Assembly: GCA_947474855.1 (NCBI GenBank)
Contig: CANJKV010000012.1
Coordinates: 1-47,410 of the forward strand
Origin: Aurantimonadaceae bacterium
GTDB taxonomy: Bacteria; Pseudomonadota; Alphaproteobacteria; Rhizobiales; Rhizobiaceae
Direction: 5' to 3'
Length of the DNA stretch: 47,410 nt
The notes beneath the pieces were generated by a model that saw only the letters and a program-made list of their open reading frames with translations, had not been told where the DNA came from and ran no database searches. The translations under genes and the position numbers were made by a program. Shown here piece by piece: positions 19,560 to 28,093 of the stretch. How positions within the stretch are numbered: the first letter of the stretch is position 1; each line of letters starts with the position of its first letter.

Positions 19560-20602
19560 GGGCGGGCTCCTTCGTGGGGTGTCCAGGCGTCCTCGACCGG
19601 CAGCGGCGCGAAGATCGCGTCGATCTCGGCCGCGTCCGGCGCCGGGCTCCAGCGCGGCGCGTTGTCCTTGTCGACGATGACGGCGCGCACGCCCTCGATG
19701 AAGTCGTGCTTGACGACGATCCGGCAGGCGACGGCGTATTCCTGCGCCATTTCGTCGGCGAAGTCGGTCATGCCGGCGCCTTCCTTCAGGAGGCGCAGCG
19801 CGACCTTCATGGTTTGCGGCGACTTGGTCGCGAGCGAGGCGCGCTGCGCACGCGCGAAATCGCCGCCGTCGGCGTCGAGCGCGGCGAGAACCTCATCGAG
19901 ATCGTCGGACGCGAAGAGCCGGTCGATGGCGTCGGCATGCGCCAGGATCGGCGCCTCGCCGGCCGGCTCCGACAGGTCGGCGAGGATCGCGGCCCGATCC
20001 TCCGGCGCCTCCGCGATCCGTCGCTTGGCCTCGTCCAGCCGCGCGGCCGGCAGGAAATGCGTCGCGAGGCCGAGCGCCCGGCACTCCGCGCCGTTCAACC
20101 GGTGGCCGGTCAGCGCCAGGAACTGCCCCATCCGTCCCGGCAGACGCGACAGGTACCAGCCGCCGCCGACGTCGGGAAACAGGCCTATGCCGGTTTCGGG
20201 CATCGCAAGCCGCGTGTTCTCCGTCGCGACGCGCAAGCGCGCCGGCAGCGACAGGCCGACGCCGCCGCCCATGGTGATGCCGTCCATGAAGGCGACGACA
20301 GGCTTCTTGTAGGTGAAGAGTCGGTGATTGAGCCGGTACTCGGTGAAGAAGAAGGCCTTCGCCTCCGCCCCCCCGGTCCTGCCCGACTCGGCCGCCGCGC
20401 GGATATCGCCGCCGGCGCAGAAGCCGCGGCCCTCGGCATGGTCGATCATGACGACTTCGACCTGTTCGTCCGCCGCGAAGGCGTCGAGCGCGTCCAGCAT
20501 GCTCACGCACATCGGCCGGTTCAGCGCGTGGATCGCCTTCGGGCGGTTCAGCCGCAGCCGGCCGGCCCGCCCCTCGACGGCGACGATCACCTCATCGGTC
20601 AT
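19556..20602 (-). CDS. 3-hydroxyisobutyryl-CoA hydrolase
   Basis: Crotonase-superfamily thioesterase that releases free 3-hydroxyisobutyrate from its CoA ester in valine catabolism (EC 3.1.2.4). 348 residues, longer than hydratases as usual for this branch. Seen: [13 protein letters not shown] (oxyanion hole), the [18 protein letters not shown] segment typical of [19 protein letters not shown], and [19 protein letters not shown] with the conserved Glu and Asp of the hydrolase group. GAAGGA precedes the ATG. It sits between the acyl-CoA dehydrogenase gene (10-bp gap) and the hydratase gene (ATGA overlap), in pathway order. Confidence 0.95.
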   Translation of the reverse strand: MTDEVIVAVEGRAGRLRLNRPKAIHALNRPMCVSMLDALDAFAADEQVEVVMIDHAEGRGFCAGGDIRAAAESGRTGGAEAKAFFFTEYRLNHRLFTYKKPVVAFMDGITMGGGVGLSLPARLRVATENTRLAMPETGIGLFPDVGGGWYLSRLPGRMGQFLALTGHRLNGAECRALGLATHFLPAARLDEAKRRIAEAPEDRAAILADLSEPAGEAPILAHADAIDRLFASDDLDEVLAALDADGGDFARAQRASLATKSPQTMKVALRLLKEGAGMTDFADEMAQEYAVACRIVVKHDFIEGVRAVIVDKDNAPRWSPAPDAAEIDAIFAPLPVEDAWTPHEGARP

Positions 20603-20612
20603 GCCTGGTCCT

Positions 20613-21752
20613 TCAATCCCGCGTCAGTTCGCGCCCGACGATCATGCGCATCACCTGGTTCGTGCCTTCCAGGATGGAATGGACGCGCAGGTCGCGCCAG
20701 AAGCGCTCGATCGGATAATCCCTGAGGTAGCCGTAGCCGCCGTGGAGCTGGAGCGCGGCGTCGGCGACCTTGGAGCCGCTGTCGGTCGCGAGACGCTTGG
20801 CCATGGCGGCGAAGCGCGTCTTGTCCGGCGCGTCCGCCGTCACCTTCTCCGCCGCCGCATAGAGGAGATGCCGGGCGGCCTGGAGCTCTGTCTCCATGTC
20901 GGCGAGCGTGAACTGCGTGTTCTGGAACTCGGCCACCGCCCGCCCGAACTGCCTGCGCTCGCGCGTGTAGCGCACCGCCTCGTCCAGGCAGCGTTGCGCC
21001 CCGCCGAGCGAGCAGGCGCCGATGTTGACGCGCCCGCCGTCGAGCCCGGCCATGGCGATCTTGAAGCCCTCGCCCTCCGCGCCCAGCCGGTTGCCGACCG
21101 GCACGCGCACGCCGTCGAGAATCAGCGCCGCGGTCGGCTGCGAATGCCAGCCGAGCTTCTTCTCCTGCGCGCCGAAGGATACGCCCGGCATGTCCTTCTC
21201 GATCAGAAGGCAGGAGATGCCGCCCGGCCCCTCGCCGCCGGTGCGAACCATCACGAGATAGACCTCGTTCTCGCCGCCGCCGGAAATGAACTGCTTGGAG
21301 CCCGTGACGACGTAGGTGTCGCCCTCTCGAACCGCCTTGGTTTTCAGCGCAGCCGCGTCGGAGCCGGAGGAAGCCTCGGTCAGGCAGTAGGACGCCATGC
21401 GCTCCATCGTGACGAGGGCGGCGAGGTGCGCCGCCTTCAACTCCGGCGGCCCGAAGCGGTCGAGCATCCAGGCGGCCATGTTGTGGATGGAGACGAACGC
21501 CGCCGTGGAAGGGCAGCCGTACGCCATGGCTTCCATGATCAGGGCCGATTCGAGTCGGCCGAGCGCGATGCCTCCGCCCTCCTCCGACACGTAGATCGCG
21601 CCGAAGCCGAGCTCGGCCGCCGCGCGGATCGTGTCGCGCGGAAAGATGGAGCGCTCGTCCCAATCCGCGGCGAACGGCGTAATGCGGTCCGCCGTGAAGC
21701 GCCGCGCCAGCTCCTGGATCTCGCGCTGCTCGTCCGTCAGGTCGAAGCGCAT
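20613..21752 (-). CDS. Isobutyryl-CoA dehydrogenase-type acyl-CoA dehydrogenase
   Basis: FAD flavoenzyme oxidising isobutyryl-CoA to methacrylyl-CoA with transfer of electrons to ETF. 379 residues. Seen: N-terminal FDLTDEQREIQELARRFT, CLTEASSGSDAAALKT (FAD/substrate loop), FISGGGENEVYLVM, and the C-terminal YGYLRDYPIERFWRDLRVH followed by ILEGTNQVMRM, where Glu362 is the catalytic base in the position used by isobutyryl- and short-chain enzymes. The start at 21752 has a strong GGGAGG; a longer open frame to 21962 adds only non-conserved residues overlapping the Lrp gene. First gene of the valine operon, 112 bp after the Lrp gene on the same strand, so Lrp may also control it. Confidence 0.95.
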   Translation of the reverse strand: MRFDLTDEQREIQELARRFTADRITPFAADWDERSIFPRDTIRAAAELGFGAIYVSEEGGGIALGRLESALIMEAMAYGCPSTAAFVSIHNMAAWMLDRFGPPELKAAHLAALVTMERMASYCLTEASSGSDAAALKTKAVREGDTYVVTGSKQFISGGGENEVYLVMVRTGGEGPGGISCLLIEKDMPGVSFGAQEKKLGWHSQPTAALILDGVRVPVGNRLGAEGEGFKIAMAGLDGGRVNIGACSLGGAQRCLDEAVRYTRERRQFGRAVAEFQNTQFTLADMETELQAARHLLYAAAEKVTADAPDKTRFAAMAKRLATDSGSKVADAALQLHGGYGYLRDYPIERFWRDLRVHSILEGTNQVMRMIVGRELTRD

Positions 21753-21864
21753 CGCCCCTCCCGCCTGGCCGTCCGTGCCGTCCGCATGACCGATCCTCCC
21801 AAACCGAGCGCGCTTGATCTCCTGTGTTGCCCGCCCAAGGCCGAGGATGCAACCCTCCGCCGCT

Positions 21865-22305
21865 TCACAGCACCGAGCGGATGGCGAAGCTGGAATTGAT
21901 GCGCGATACGCCGGGAAGACGCGAGAGCACTTCCTTGTGGATGCGCTCGTAGTCGCCGGCACCGTTGGCTTCCAGGCGCAGGAGGTAGTCCTCCTCGCCC
22001 GTCATCAGGTAGCACTCGCGGATCTCCGGGTGCTTCAGCACCTCCGCCTCGAAGCGGTTCAGGACGTCCTCGGTCTGGCGCTCCACGCTGATGCGCACGA
22101 TCACCACGTGGCGCTCGCGCTCGCCGGGCGCGGCGACGATGGCGGTGTAGCCGCGGATCGTTCCCTGCTGCTCCAGGATCTGAACCCGCCGCAGACAGGC
22201 CGAGGGCGAGAGGCCGACTTCCTTGGCCAGCGCGACGTTGCTCATGCGCCCGTCGCGGCGCAGCGCCTGGACGATGCGGCGGTCGAGCCGATCGAGCTCC
22301 GGCAT
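21865..22305 (-). CDS. Lrp/AsnC-family transcriptional regulator (DadR/AldR-like)
   Basis: Amino-acid-responsive DNA-binding regulator, 146 residues. Seen: N-terminal winged HTH (LDRLDRRIVQALRRDGRM, then NVALAKEVGLSPSACLRRV), linker, and RAM effector domain with the ECYLMTGEEDYLLRLEA segment. Start: MPELDRLDRR at 22305 matches the family; ATG at 22317 is in frame and GAAGG lies just before it, so the true start is uncertain by four codons. It is divergent from alr-dadA, the arrangement of regulators that control D/L-alanine catabolism, and upstream of the valine operon on its own strand. A long inverted repeat in the shared gap is the probable operator. Confidence 0.94.
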   Translation of the reverse strand: MPELDRLDRRIVQALRRDGRMSNVALAKEVGLSPSACLRRVQILEQQGTIRGYTAIVAAPGERERHVVIVRISVERQTEDVLNRFEAEVLKHPEIRECYLMTGEEDYLLRLEANGAGDYERIHKEVLSRLPGVSRINSSFAIRSVL

Positions 22306-22320
22306 GATGATGCGCATCCT

Positions 22321-22365
22321 TCGAAGATCATGCGAGTTTGTGAGGCAAGATCGCATATTCTTCGA
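22321..22365. promoter_or_regulatory. Inverted repeat, probable Lrp-type operator
   Basis: Arms at 22321-22335 (TCGAAGATCATGCGA) and 22351-22365 (TCGCATATTCTTCGA) match in 13 of 15 positions when one is reverse-complemented. The 15-bp spacer puts the arm centres 30 bp apart, close to three helical turns, as expected for a dimer of dimers. It lies between the divergent Lrp-type gene and alr in the most AT-rich part of this region. A related half-site, TCGATCATCATGG, follows at 22393-22405. Confidence 0.65.
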
Positions 22366-22433
22366 CAGAAAACATGAACATTCGAGGTTTTTTCGATCAT
22401 CATGGCCCGATTCCCATCCATGGGAGACAGGCG

Positions 22434-23606
22434 ATGTCGGCTCTCGCGAAGGCAGTTCCCGCATCCGGCCCGCGCATCGGCGGCGGAGCCCCCGCGCCCC
22501 GCGCGGACGGATCCGGCGCGGCGGCCGGCGGCGTCCTGACGATCGACCTTTCGGCCATCCGTGCGAACTACCGACTCCTGCGCCAGCGCGCCGGCGGCAC
22601 GGCGGTGGCGGGCGTCGTCAAGGCGGATGCCTACGGCCTCGGGGCCGAGCGGGTCGCGCCGGCGCTCTGGGACGAGGGCTGCCGAACCTTCTTCGTCGCC
22701 CATCTCGGCGAAGCGCTCGCCTTGCGGCCCGTCCTGCCGGCCGATGCCGAGATCTTCGTCCTCAACGGCCTCGCGCCCGGCGACGAACGCGTCTGCGCGG
22801 ACGCCCGCATCCGTCCCGTCCTCAACGCGCCGGATCAGGTCCGCGCCTGGGGCGCCGAGGGGCGCCGCCGCGGCGGGCGATTGCCGGCGGCGATCCAGGT
22901 GGACTCCGGCATGTCGCGCCTCGGTCTCGCCCCGGGCGAGGCCGAGAGCCTCGTGCGCGACCAGTCGCTGCTCGCAGGCGTCGAGACGGCGCTCGTGATG
23001 AGCCACCTCGCCTGCGCAGACGATCCCGAACACCCGGCCAACGCCGCCCAGCTCGCCGCCTTCCGCGCGCTTGAAGCCGAGCTCCCGGCCGCGCGGCGCT
23101 CGCTCGCCAATTCGGCGGGCCTGTTTCTCGGACCCGACTTCCACTTCGACCTCGCGCGCCCCGGCGTCGCCCTCTACGGCGGCGCGCCGACGGGCGGCAC
23201 GGCGAACCCGATGCGGCCCGTGGTCCGCCTTGACGGGCGTGTCGTCCAGACGCGCGAGGTGCCGGCGGGCGCGGGCATCGGCTACGGCTTCAGCCGCGTC
23301 GCGGACGGACCGATGCGGCTCGCGACGCTTGGCCTCGGCTATGCCGACGGCTGGCCGCGCGCGCTCAGCAACCGCCTCGCCGGCTTCGTCGAGGGACGGC
23401 GGCTGCCGGTCGTCGGGCGCGTTTCGATGGACTCCCTCATCCTCGACGCGTCGGCGCTTCCCGCGGGCGCCCTGAAGGGCGGAGACCTCGTCGAGCTGAT
23501 CGGTCCGAGCCAGTCGCTCGACGCCGTCGCGGAAGCCGCCGGCACCATCTCCTACGAGATCCTCACATCGCTCGGCCGCCGTTACGAGCGGCGCTACCTC
23601 GGCTGA
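22434..23606 (+). CDS. alr: Alanine racemase (catabolic, DadX-like)
   Basis: PLP enzyme converting L-alanine and D-alanine (EC 5.1.1.1). 390 residues from the ATG at 22434, which has GGGAG at proper spacing; an in-frame ATG at 22374 would overlap the probable operator. Seen: PLP Lys63 in GVVKADAYGLG, Tyr284 in GIGYGFSR as the second base, and VSMDSLILDAS in the C-terminal domain. Before the barrel there is a 38-residue Ala/Gly/Pro-rich tail that looks disordered and is not part of the family fold. The dadA gene follows after 18 bp, so the pair should act in alanine catabolism rather than only in cell-wall synthesis. Confidence 0.95.
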   Translation: MSALAKAVPASGPRIGGGAPAPRADGSGAAAGGVLTIDLSAIRANYRLLRQRAGGTAVAGVVKADAYGLGAERVAPALWDEGCRTFFVAHLGEALALRPVLPADAEIFVLNGLAPGDERVCADARIRPVLNAPDQVRAWGAEGRRRGGRLPAAIQVDSGMSRLGLAPGEAESLVRDQSLLAGVETALVMSHLACADDPEHPANAAQLAAFRALEAELPAARRSLANSAGLFLGPDFHFDLARPGVALYGGAPTGGTANPMRPVVRLDGRVVQTREVPAGAGIGYGFSRVADGPMRLATLGLGYADGWPRALSNRLAGFVEGRRLPVVGRVSMDSLILDASALPAGALKGGDLVELIGPSQSLDAVAEAAGTISYEILTSLGRRYERRYLG

Positions 23607-23624
23607 CACGCCCGGAGTTCGTTC

Positions 23625-24887
23625 ATGAAGGTCGTCGTTCTCGGTGCCGGCATCATCGGCGTCACCTCCGCCTGGTACCTGTCGCGGATGGGACACGAGG
23701 TCGTGGTGGTCGACCGGCAAAGCGGCCCGGCGCTGGAAACGAGCTTCGCCAATGCCGGCGAGGTGTCCTTCGGCTACTGCTCGCCATGGGCCGCGCCCGG
23801 CATTCCGAAGAAGGCGATCAAGTGGCTGATGATGGAGCACGCGCCGTTGATCCTGCGGCCGAAGCTCGATCCCGCCATGCTGTCCTGGCTCGCCAAGATG
23901 CTCGCCAACTGCACGAGCGAGGCCTATGCCCGCAACAAGAGCCGCATGCTGCGCCTGTCCGACTACAGCCGCCTCTGCCTCGCGGAGCTGCGGCGCGAGA
24001 CCAACATCGTCTACGACCAGCGGATGAAGGGCACGCTCCAGCTCTTCCGCACGCAGGCCCAGCTCGATGCCTCAGCCAAGGACGTGAAGGCGCTGGCGGC
24101 CGACGGCATTCCTTTCGAGATCCTCGATCGCGACGCCTGCATCCGCGCGGAGCCCGCTCTCGTTCATGCCCGCGACAAGTTCGTCGGCGGCCTGCAGACG
24201 CCGCAGGACGAAACGGGCGACTGCTTCAAGTTCGCCAATGCCCTCGCCGATCTCTGCGCCAGCCGCGGCGTGACGTTCGAATGGGGCCGGACGATCGAGG
24301 CCATCGAGGTCGAGAAAGGGCGCGCCGTGGGCGTGCGACTCGACGCAGGGCTCCTTCGCGCGGACGCGGTGGTCGCGGCGACGGGCTCCTACACGCCCAG
24401 GCTCGTCGGCCCGCTCGGCATCGACGTGCCCGTCTATCCCGTGAAGGGCTACTCGCTGACCATCCCCATCGTCGATCCCTCGCGCGCGCCTGAATCGACC
24501 GTGATGGACGAGACCTACAAGATCGCCATCACCCGCCTCGGCGACCGCATCCGCGTCGGCGGCATGGCCGAGATCTCCGGCTTCACGAACGACCGGCCGG
24601 ACAAGCGGCGGCGGACGCTCGAGCATTCCGTGACCGACCTCTTTCCCGGCGGCGACCTCGAGGCCGCGAGCTTCTGGTCGGGTCTTCGCCCGATGACGCC
24701 GGACGGCACGCCGATCATCGGCCCGACCAAGCTGGGCGGCCTCTTCCTCAACACCGGCCACGGGACGCTCGGCTGGACGATGAGCTGCGGCTCGGGGAAG
24801 CTCCTGGCCGACCTCGTCTCGGGACGCGCGGCCGAGATCGACGCGCAAGACCTCGGGGCGTCCCGCTATTTGCGTCGCGCCGCTTAG
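23625..24887 (+). CDS. dadA: D-amino acid dehydrogenase
   Basis: FAD enzyme at the inner face of the membrane that oxidises D-alanine to pyruvate and ammonia and passes electrons to the respiratory chain. 420 residues, normal. Seen: N-terminal FAD-binding [22 protein letters not shown], then [17 protein letters not shown], the [16 protein letters not shown] stretch typical of Dad[11 protein letters not shown], and the C-terminal FAD-binding [24 protein letters not shown] lies 8 nt before the ATG. Operon partner of alr, probably induced through the divergent Lrp-type regulator. Confidence 0.97.
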   Translation: MKVVVLGAGIIGVTSAWYLSRMGHEVVVVDRQSGPALETSFANAGEVSFGYCSPWAAPGIPKKAIKWLMMEHAPLILRPKLDPAMLSWLAKMLANCTSEAYARNKSRMLRLSDYSRLCLAELRRETNIVYDQRMKGTLQLFRTQAQLDASAKDVKALAADGIPFEILDRDACIRAEPALVHARDKFVGGLQTPQDETGDCFKFANALADLCASRGVTFEWGRTIEAIEVEKGRAVGVRLDAGLLRADAVVAATGSYTPRLVGPLGIDVPVYPVKGYSLTIPIVDPSRAPESTVMDETYKIAITRLGDRIRVGGMAEISGFTNDRPDKRRRTLEHSVTDLFPGGDLEAASFWSGLRPMTPDGTPIIGPTKLGGLFLNTGHGTLGWTMSCGSGKLLADLVSGRAAEIDAQDLGASRYLRRAA

Positions 24888-24956
24888 CACCAGTTCCGCG
24901 CAAGTCGCCTCCCGATCCATGAACCTGTAATTGCAACCACCGGATCGAGGACGAGG

Positions 24957-25316
24957 ATGGACAAGCCGGCGATCGACGACGACCTACAGGCCGTCGACCG
25001 GATCATCGCGGCCCGTCTGCGCGAGGGGCGCATGAAGCGCGGGCTGACGCTGGAGGCTCTCGCATCACGCGTCGGGATCAGCGCGCAGCAGGTGCTGAAA
25101 TACGAGACCGGCGCGAGCCGCCCGTCCGCCGGGCGGTTGAAGGCGGTCGCGGACGCGCTGGAGCTTCCGCCCGCCTGGTTCTTCCCGCAAGAGCCCGCCC
25201 TGCGCTCGCCCTCGCTGCTGCCCGACGAGATCGAGCGCCTGAAGCGGCTGAAGGCGGCCAGGCCCGAGGTCTTCGAAGCCTTCAGCCGCCTGATCGAGTC
25301 GAGCCTGGACGGCTAG
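24957..25316 (+). CDS. XRE-family helix-turn-helix regulator
   Basis: 119 residues. A Cro/C1-type HTH (about 17-75: RLREGRMKRGLTLEALASRV and SAQQVLKYETGASRPS) is followed by a short tail with LLPDEIERLKRLKAA, the layout of the small repressors common in Alphaproteobacteria. GAGG precedes the ATG. Targets are unknown. Its TAG stop is part of the CTAG into which the 268-bp element was inserted; because the base after the duplicated TA is G on both sides, the stop codon is the same with or without the element, so the protein is not truncated. Confidence 0.88.
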   Translation: MDKPAIDDDLQAVDRIIAARLREGRMKRGLTLEALASRVGISAQQVLKYETGASRPSAGRLKAVADALELPPAWFFPQEPALRSPSLLPDEIERLKRLKAARPEVFEAFSRLIESSLDG

Positions 25317-25379
25317 AGCCTGTTATGGGCCATGGATAGATGTTGTGCCGGGTCAGCGAGGTTCAGCCCGGTAGGAGGT

Positions 25380-25414
25380 TAGTCGAGCCAAGACTATCCG
25401 TCTTGGCTCGACTA
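25380..25414. repeat. Perfect 15-bp hairpin inside the MITE-like element
   Basis: TAGTCGAGCCAAGAC (25380-25394), loop TATCC, and its exact reverse complement at 25400-25414. A stem this strong could stop or process transcripts from either flanking gene. Confidence 0.85.
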
Positions 25415-25453
25415 GCCGACGCCCCGGATGACCTCGCTCACCCGACCCTTCGG

Positions 25454-25552
25454 GCTGGCCGTGCCGAGCCGCCGGAGTGCGTCGCCGACCTTGCCGATAG
25501 CCTCGGCTCACGGCGGCCTTCGGCTCCAACCCGGCGGCTCGGCACAGCCAGC
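25454..25552. repeat. 22-bp inverted repeat with 55-bp loop inside the MITE-like element
   Basis: Arms 25454-25475 and 25531-25552 are reverse complements with one mismatch; the inner 15 bp (GTGCCGAGCCGCCGG) match perfectly. Together with the TIRs and the 15-bp hairpin this shows a nested palindromic structure. Confidence 0.8.
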
Positions 25553-25582
25553 ACAACACCTATCCATGGTCCATAACAGGCT

Positions 25583-26095
25583 CTAGGACACGTCCCAGGC
25601 GAAGGGCGTGCCCTCGAATGCCTCCGCACCCCGACCGATCGCCTCGACCGCCGCGACGAGCCGGCCGGAGCGGCGAAGCAGCGCGTCGCCGAGGCGCACG
25701 AGGTAGGGGTTCGGCGTCGCCGCGGGCGAGAGGCGTCGCAGCTCGGCGGCGAGCTGTCGCTCCTCCGCTTCCGGCCGAAGCTGGGCCGCGATCAAGAGCG
25801 CTGCGGCGGTCGAACGGGAGATGCCGGCATAGCAGTGGACGAGGAGCGGCGCGCGACGGTCCCAGCTTCGGGCGAAGGCGAGCAGAGCCTCGACCTGCTC
25901 GATCCGCGGCGAGACGAGGCCCGGCCGGTCGAAGGCGATGTCGTTCATCTCCAGGTGCAACTGATCGGCCGGCGCGATGGCCTCGGGACGGAAGACCCCG
26001 CCCCCCGGCGAGCGCAGCGCCACGAAGCGCGCGGGGCGGTGGGCGGCGAGGACGGCGCGGACCTGCGAGGCCGGCGAGACGAGGATAGCGCTCAT
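25583..26095 (-). CDS. Dual-specificity/tyrosine-phosphatase-like protein coupled to cobD
   Basis: 170 residues. The phosphatase loop HCYAGISRSTAAAL gives Cys88-x5-Arg94, with a plausible general-acid Asp upstream in MNDIAFDRPG. The start ATG at 26095 overlaps the stop of the threonine-phosphate decarboxylase gene as ATGA, so translation is coupled; an in-frame start at 26197 only adds a non-conserved tail. Such phosphatases are often annotated as protein tyrosine phosphatases, but the context suggests a small-molecule substrate in cobalamin synthesis, for example alpha-ribazole or adenosylcobalamin 5'-phosphate. That role is inference. Its TAG stop is inside the CTAG target of the MITE-like element. 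Confidence 0.87.
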   Translation of the reverse strand: MSAILVSPASQVRAVLAAHRPARFVALRSPGGGVFRPEAIAPADQLHLEMNDIAFDRPGLVSPRIEQVEALLAFARSWDRRAPLLVHCYAGISRSTAAALLIAAQLRPEAEERQLAAELRRLSPAATPNPYLVRLGDALLRRSGRLVAAVEAIGRGAEAFEGTPFAWDVS

Positions 26096-27105
26096 CCGAG
26101 GCTCCCCAGCGCCCCGTCGAGCCGCGCCAGCCCCTGCGCGTCCGGCGGCAGGCCGATCCGCAGCGCGTCGGGGATGGCATCGAAGCGCCGCAGCCACACG
26201 CCGCGCCGCCCGCAGGTCTCGAAGATATCGGCCGCGCGCGGGGTGCGCAGGAAGCGGTAGAGGCTGGTGCCGCCGGAGGGGACGAGCCCGTGCGCCGCCA
26301 GCACCGCGTCGAGCCGCCTCGCCTCGGCGGCGAGGCGGTCGCGCATCTCGGCCTGCCAGCGTTCGTCGGCGAGCGCTTGCAGCCCGACGTGCAGCGTCGG
26401 CCCCGGCACCGCCCAGGGGCCGAGGCGGGACCGCAGGAGCGCCGCCCTTTCCGCCGACGCTATGGCGAAGCCGAGCCGCGCGCCGGCGAGGCCGAAGAAC
26501 TTGCCGAAGGAACGCAGCACCACGAGGTTCGGGTGCGCCTCGACCGCGCCGGCAAGGCTCGGCGCCGGGGCCAGGATGTCCATGAAGGCCTCGTCCACGA
26601 CGAGGAGCCCGCCGCGGCGCTCGAGCCGCCGAGCGAAGTCGCGCAGGGTCTCCGGCGCGAGGAGCCGGCCGTCCGGATTGTTGGGGTTCACGAGGACGGC
26701 GAGATCGGCCTGCGCCAGCGCGTCGAGCTCCGTCACCTCTTCGGTCACGTGGCCGGCGATGCGGGCGGCCCGGACGTGCTCGGCATAGGTCGGCCCGAGC
26801 ACCCGCGCGCGGCCGGGCGGCACGAGCCCGGCGACCAGCGGCAGAAGGATCTGCGTGCCCGGCGCGTTAGCCAGATTGGCCCCGGCCGGGGCGCCGTAGA
26901 CGTCTGCCGCGATGTCGCGCAGCGCGTCGGCCTCGGCCTCCTCCGGCAGGCGCGTCCAGGCGCTGGCGGGGATCGGCCCGAAGGGATAGGGGTGCGGGTT
27001 GATGCCGGTCGACAGGTCGACCCAGGTTTCCGGCGCATCCGGAAAGTTCAGCCGCGCCCGACCGAGGCTCCCGCCGTGGTCGCGCACCTCGTCAATCGTG
27101 CCCAT
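26092..27105 (-). CDS. cobD: L-threonine-O-3-phosphate decarboxylase
   Basis: PLP enzyme making (R)-1-amino-2-propanol O-2-phosphate, the linker that CbiB attaches to adenosylcobyric acid (named CobC in the Pseudomonas denitrificans scheme). 337 residues. Seen: HGGSLGRARLNFPDAP and WVDLSTGINPHPYP at the N-terminus, NPNNPDGRLL, DEAFMDI, and PLP Lys202 in SFGKFFGLAGARLGF. The ATG at 27105 shares the sequence CATG with the start of the divergent cbiB. The phosphatase gene is translationally coupled downstream. Confidence 0.95.
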   Translation of the reverse strand: MGTIDEVRDHGGSLGRARLNFPDAPETWVDLSTGINPHPYPFGPIPASAWTRLPEEAEADALRDIAADVYGAPAGANLANAPGTQILLPLVAGLVPPGRARVLGPTYAEHVRAARIAGHVTEEVTELDALAQADLAVLVNPNNPDGRLLAPETLRDFARRLERRGGLLVVDEAFMDILAPAPSLAGAVEAHPNLVVLRSFGKFFGLAGARLGFAIASAERAALLRSRLGPWAVPGPTLHVGLQALADERWQAEMRDRLAAEARRLDAVLAAHGLVPSGGTSLYRFLRTPRAADIFETCGRRGVWLRRFDAIPDALRIGLPPDAQGLARLDGALGSLG

Positions 27106-28093
27106 GTACCTTGAACTCGCCCTCTTCGCCCTGCTCTTCGAGCGTGCCGTCGGCTATCCCGACGAGACCTACCGGCGGATCGGCCATCCCGTGACCTGGA
27201 TCGGCCGGCTCGTCACGCTCCTCGACGAAGCATGGAACCATGCCGACGCCGATCCCGCCGCGCGCCGACTCGCGGGACGGCGGGCGCTCCTCGTCATCGT
27301 CGGCGTGCCGACGCTGGTCGGCGTGATCATCGCGGCGGCGTTCCAAGCAGGCCTCGGCTTCCTGTCCACTGTGTTCGTCGCCTTTATCGCGAGCACGCTG
27401 ATTGCGCAGAAGAGCCTGGACGAGCACGTCGCGCGCGTGGCTTCGGGGCTCGAGACGGAAGGACTCGCCGGCGGTCGCCGGGCCGTGTCGATGATCGTCG
27501 GGCGCGACCCCGAGGCTCTGGACGAGGCCGGCGTGTCGCGCGCGGCGATCGAGAGCCTGGCCGAGAACTTCTCGGACGGCGTCGTCGCGCCGGCCTTCTG
27601 GCTGGCGGTCGGCGGCCTGCCGGCCATCGCCGCCTACAAGGCGGCGAACACGGCCGACAGCATGATCGGTCACCGCACGGCGCGGCACGAGGACTTCGGC
27701 CGCGCCGCCGCCATCTTCGACGACCGGATCAACCTGCCGGCCTCGCGCCTGTCCGCCCTGCTGATCGTCGCTGCGGCATGGCTTGTGCCCGGCGCCTCTG
27801 CCCGGAACGCCTGGGCGGCCGTGCGCCGCGACGCGGGGCGCCACCGCTCGCCGAATGCCGGCTGGCCGGAAGCGGCGATGGCCGGCGCGCTCGGCCTCGG
27901 CCTCGCGGGTCCGCGCGCCTATGGCGGCGTCCTCGTCGAGGACGCGGTCATGAACGAGGGCGGGCGGCGCGACGCCACCGCCGCCGACATCCGCGCCGCG
28001 CTTCACCTCGAGCGCGTGGCGCACGCGCTGCTGTCGGCGCTCCTGCTGGCGCTGTCCGCGGGCGTCTTCTACGGCGCGGCGCTCATCGGCTGA
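27104..28093 (+). CDS. cbiB: Adenosylcobinamide-phosphate synthase
   Basis: Inner-membrane enzyme joining aminopropanol phosphate to adenosylcobyric acid. 329 residues from [20 protein letters not shown]. Seen: [13 protein letters not shown], several TM helices, [53 protein letters not shown] and [17 protein letters not shown], all family blocks. An upstream in-frame ATG at 26999 would overlap cobD deeply and adds nothing conserved. No Shine-Dalgarno is evident. The tail overlaps the convergent cobQ by 11 bp. Confidence 0.95.
   Translation: MYLELALFALLFERAVGYPDETYRRIGHPVTWIGRLVTLLDEAWNHADADPAARRLAGRRALLVIVGVPTLVGVIIAAAFQAGLGFLSTVFVAFIASTLIAQKSLDEHVARVASGLETEGLAGGRRAVSMIVGRDPEALDEAGVSRAAIESLAENFSDGVVAPAFWLAVGGLPAIAAYKAANTADSMIGHRTARHEDFGRAAAIFDDRINLPASRLSALLIVAAAWLVPGASARNAWAAVRRDAGRHRSPNAGWPEAAMAGALGLGLAGPRAYGGVLVEDAVMNEGGRRDATAADIRAALHLERVAHALLSALLLALSAGVFYGAALIG

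Larger units (their letters stand above)
25316..25583. mobile_element. 268-bp MITE-like element with terminal inverted repeats
   Basis: The ends are inverted copies of about 36 bp starting GAGCCTGTTATGG, with about three mismatches, flanked on both sides by TA (25314-25315 and 25584-25585) that restore a CTAG site when the element is removed. No transposase frame fits inside; the two short open frames look like readthrough of repeat DNA. The TIRs plus TA duplication in CTAG fit mobilisation in trans by an IS630- or IS5/IS427-type transposase; I cannot decide which. The interior is almost wholly made of inverted repeats, so each strand can fold extensively. Confidence 0.85.

Noticed and set aside
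24888-24956. GGAAC on - near the dadA end as a second EcfG promoter
   Set aside because: No CGTT follows at 16-17 bp and it points into dadA.
25353-25559. A 68-codon frame on - inside the MITE-like element
   Set aside because: It spans inverted repeats and has no ribosome binding site; similar frames are likely to be annotated wherever the element occurs.
26999-27103. Longer N-terminus for cbiB
   Set aside because: The extra 35 residues overlap cobD on the other strand, are not hydrophobic and do not match the family start.
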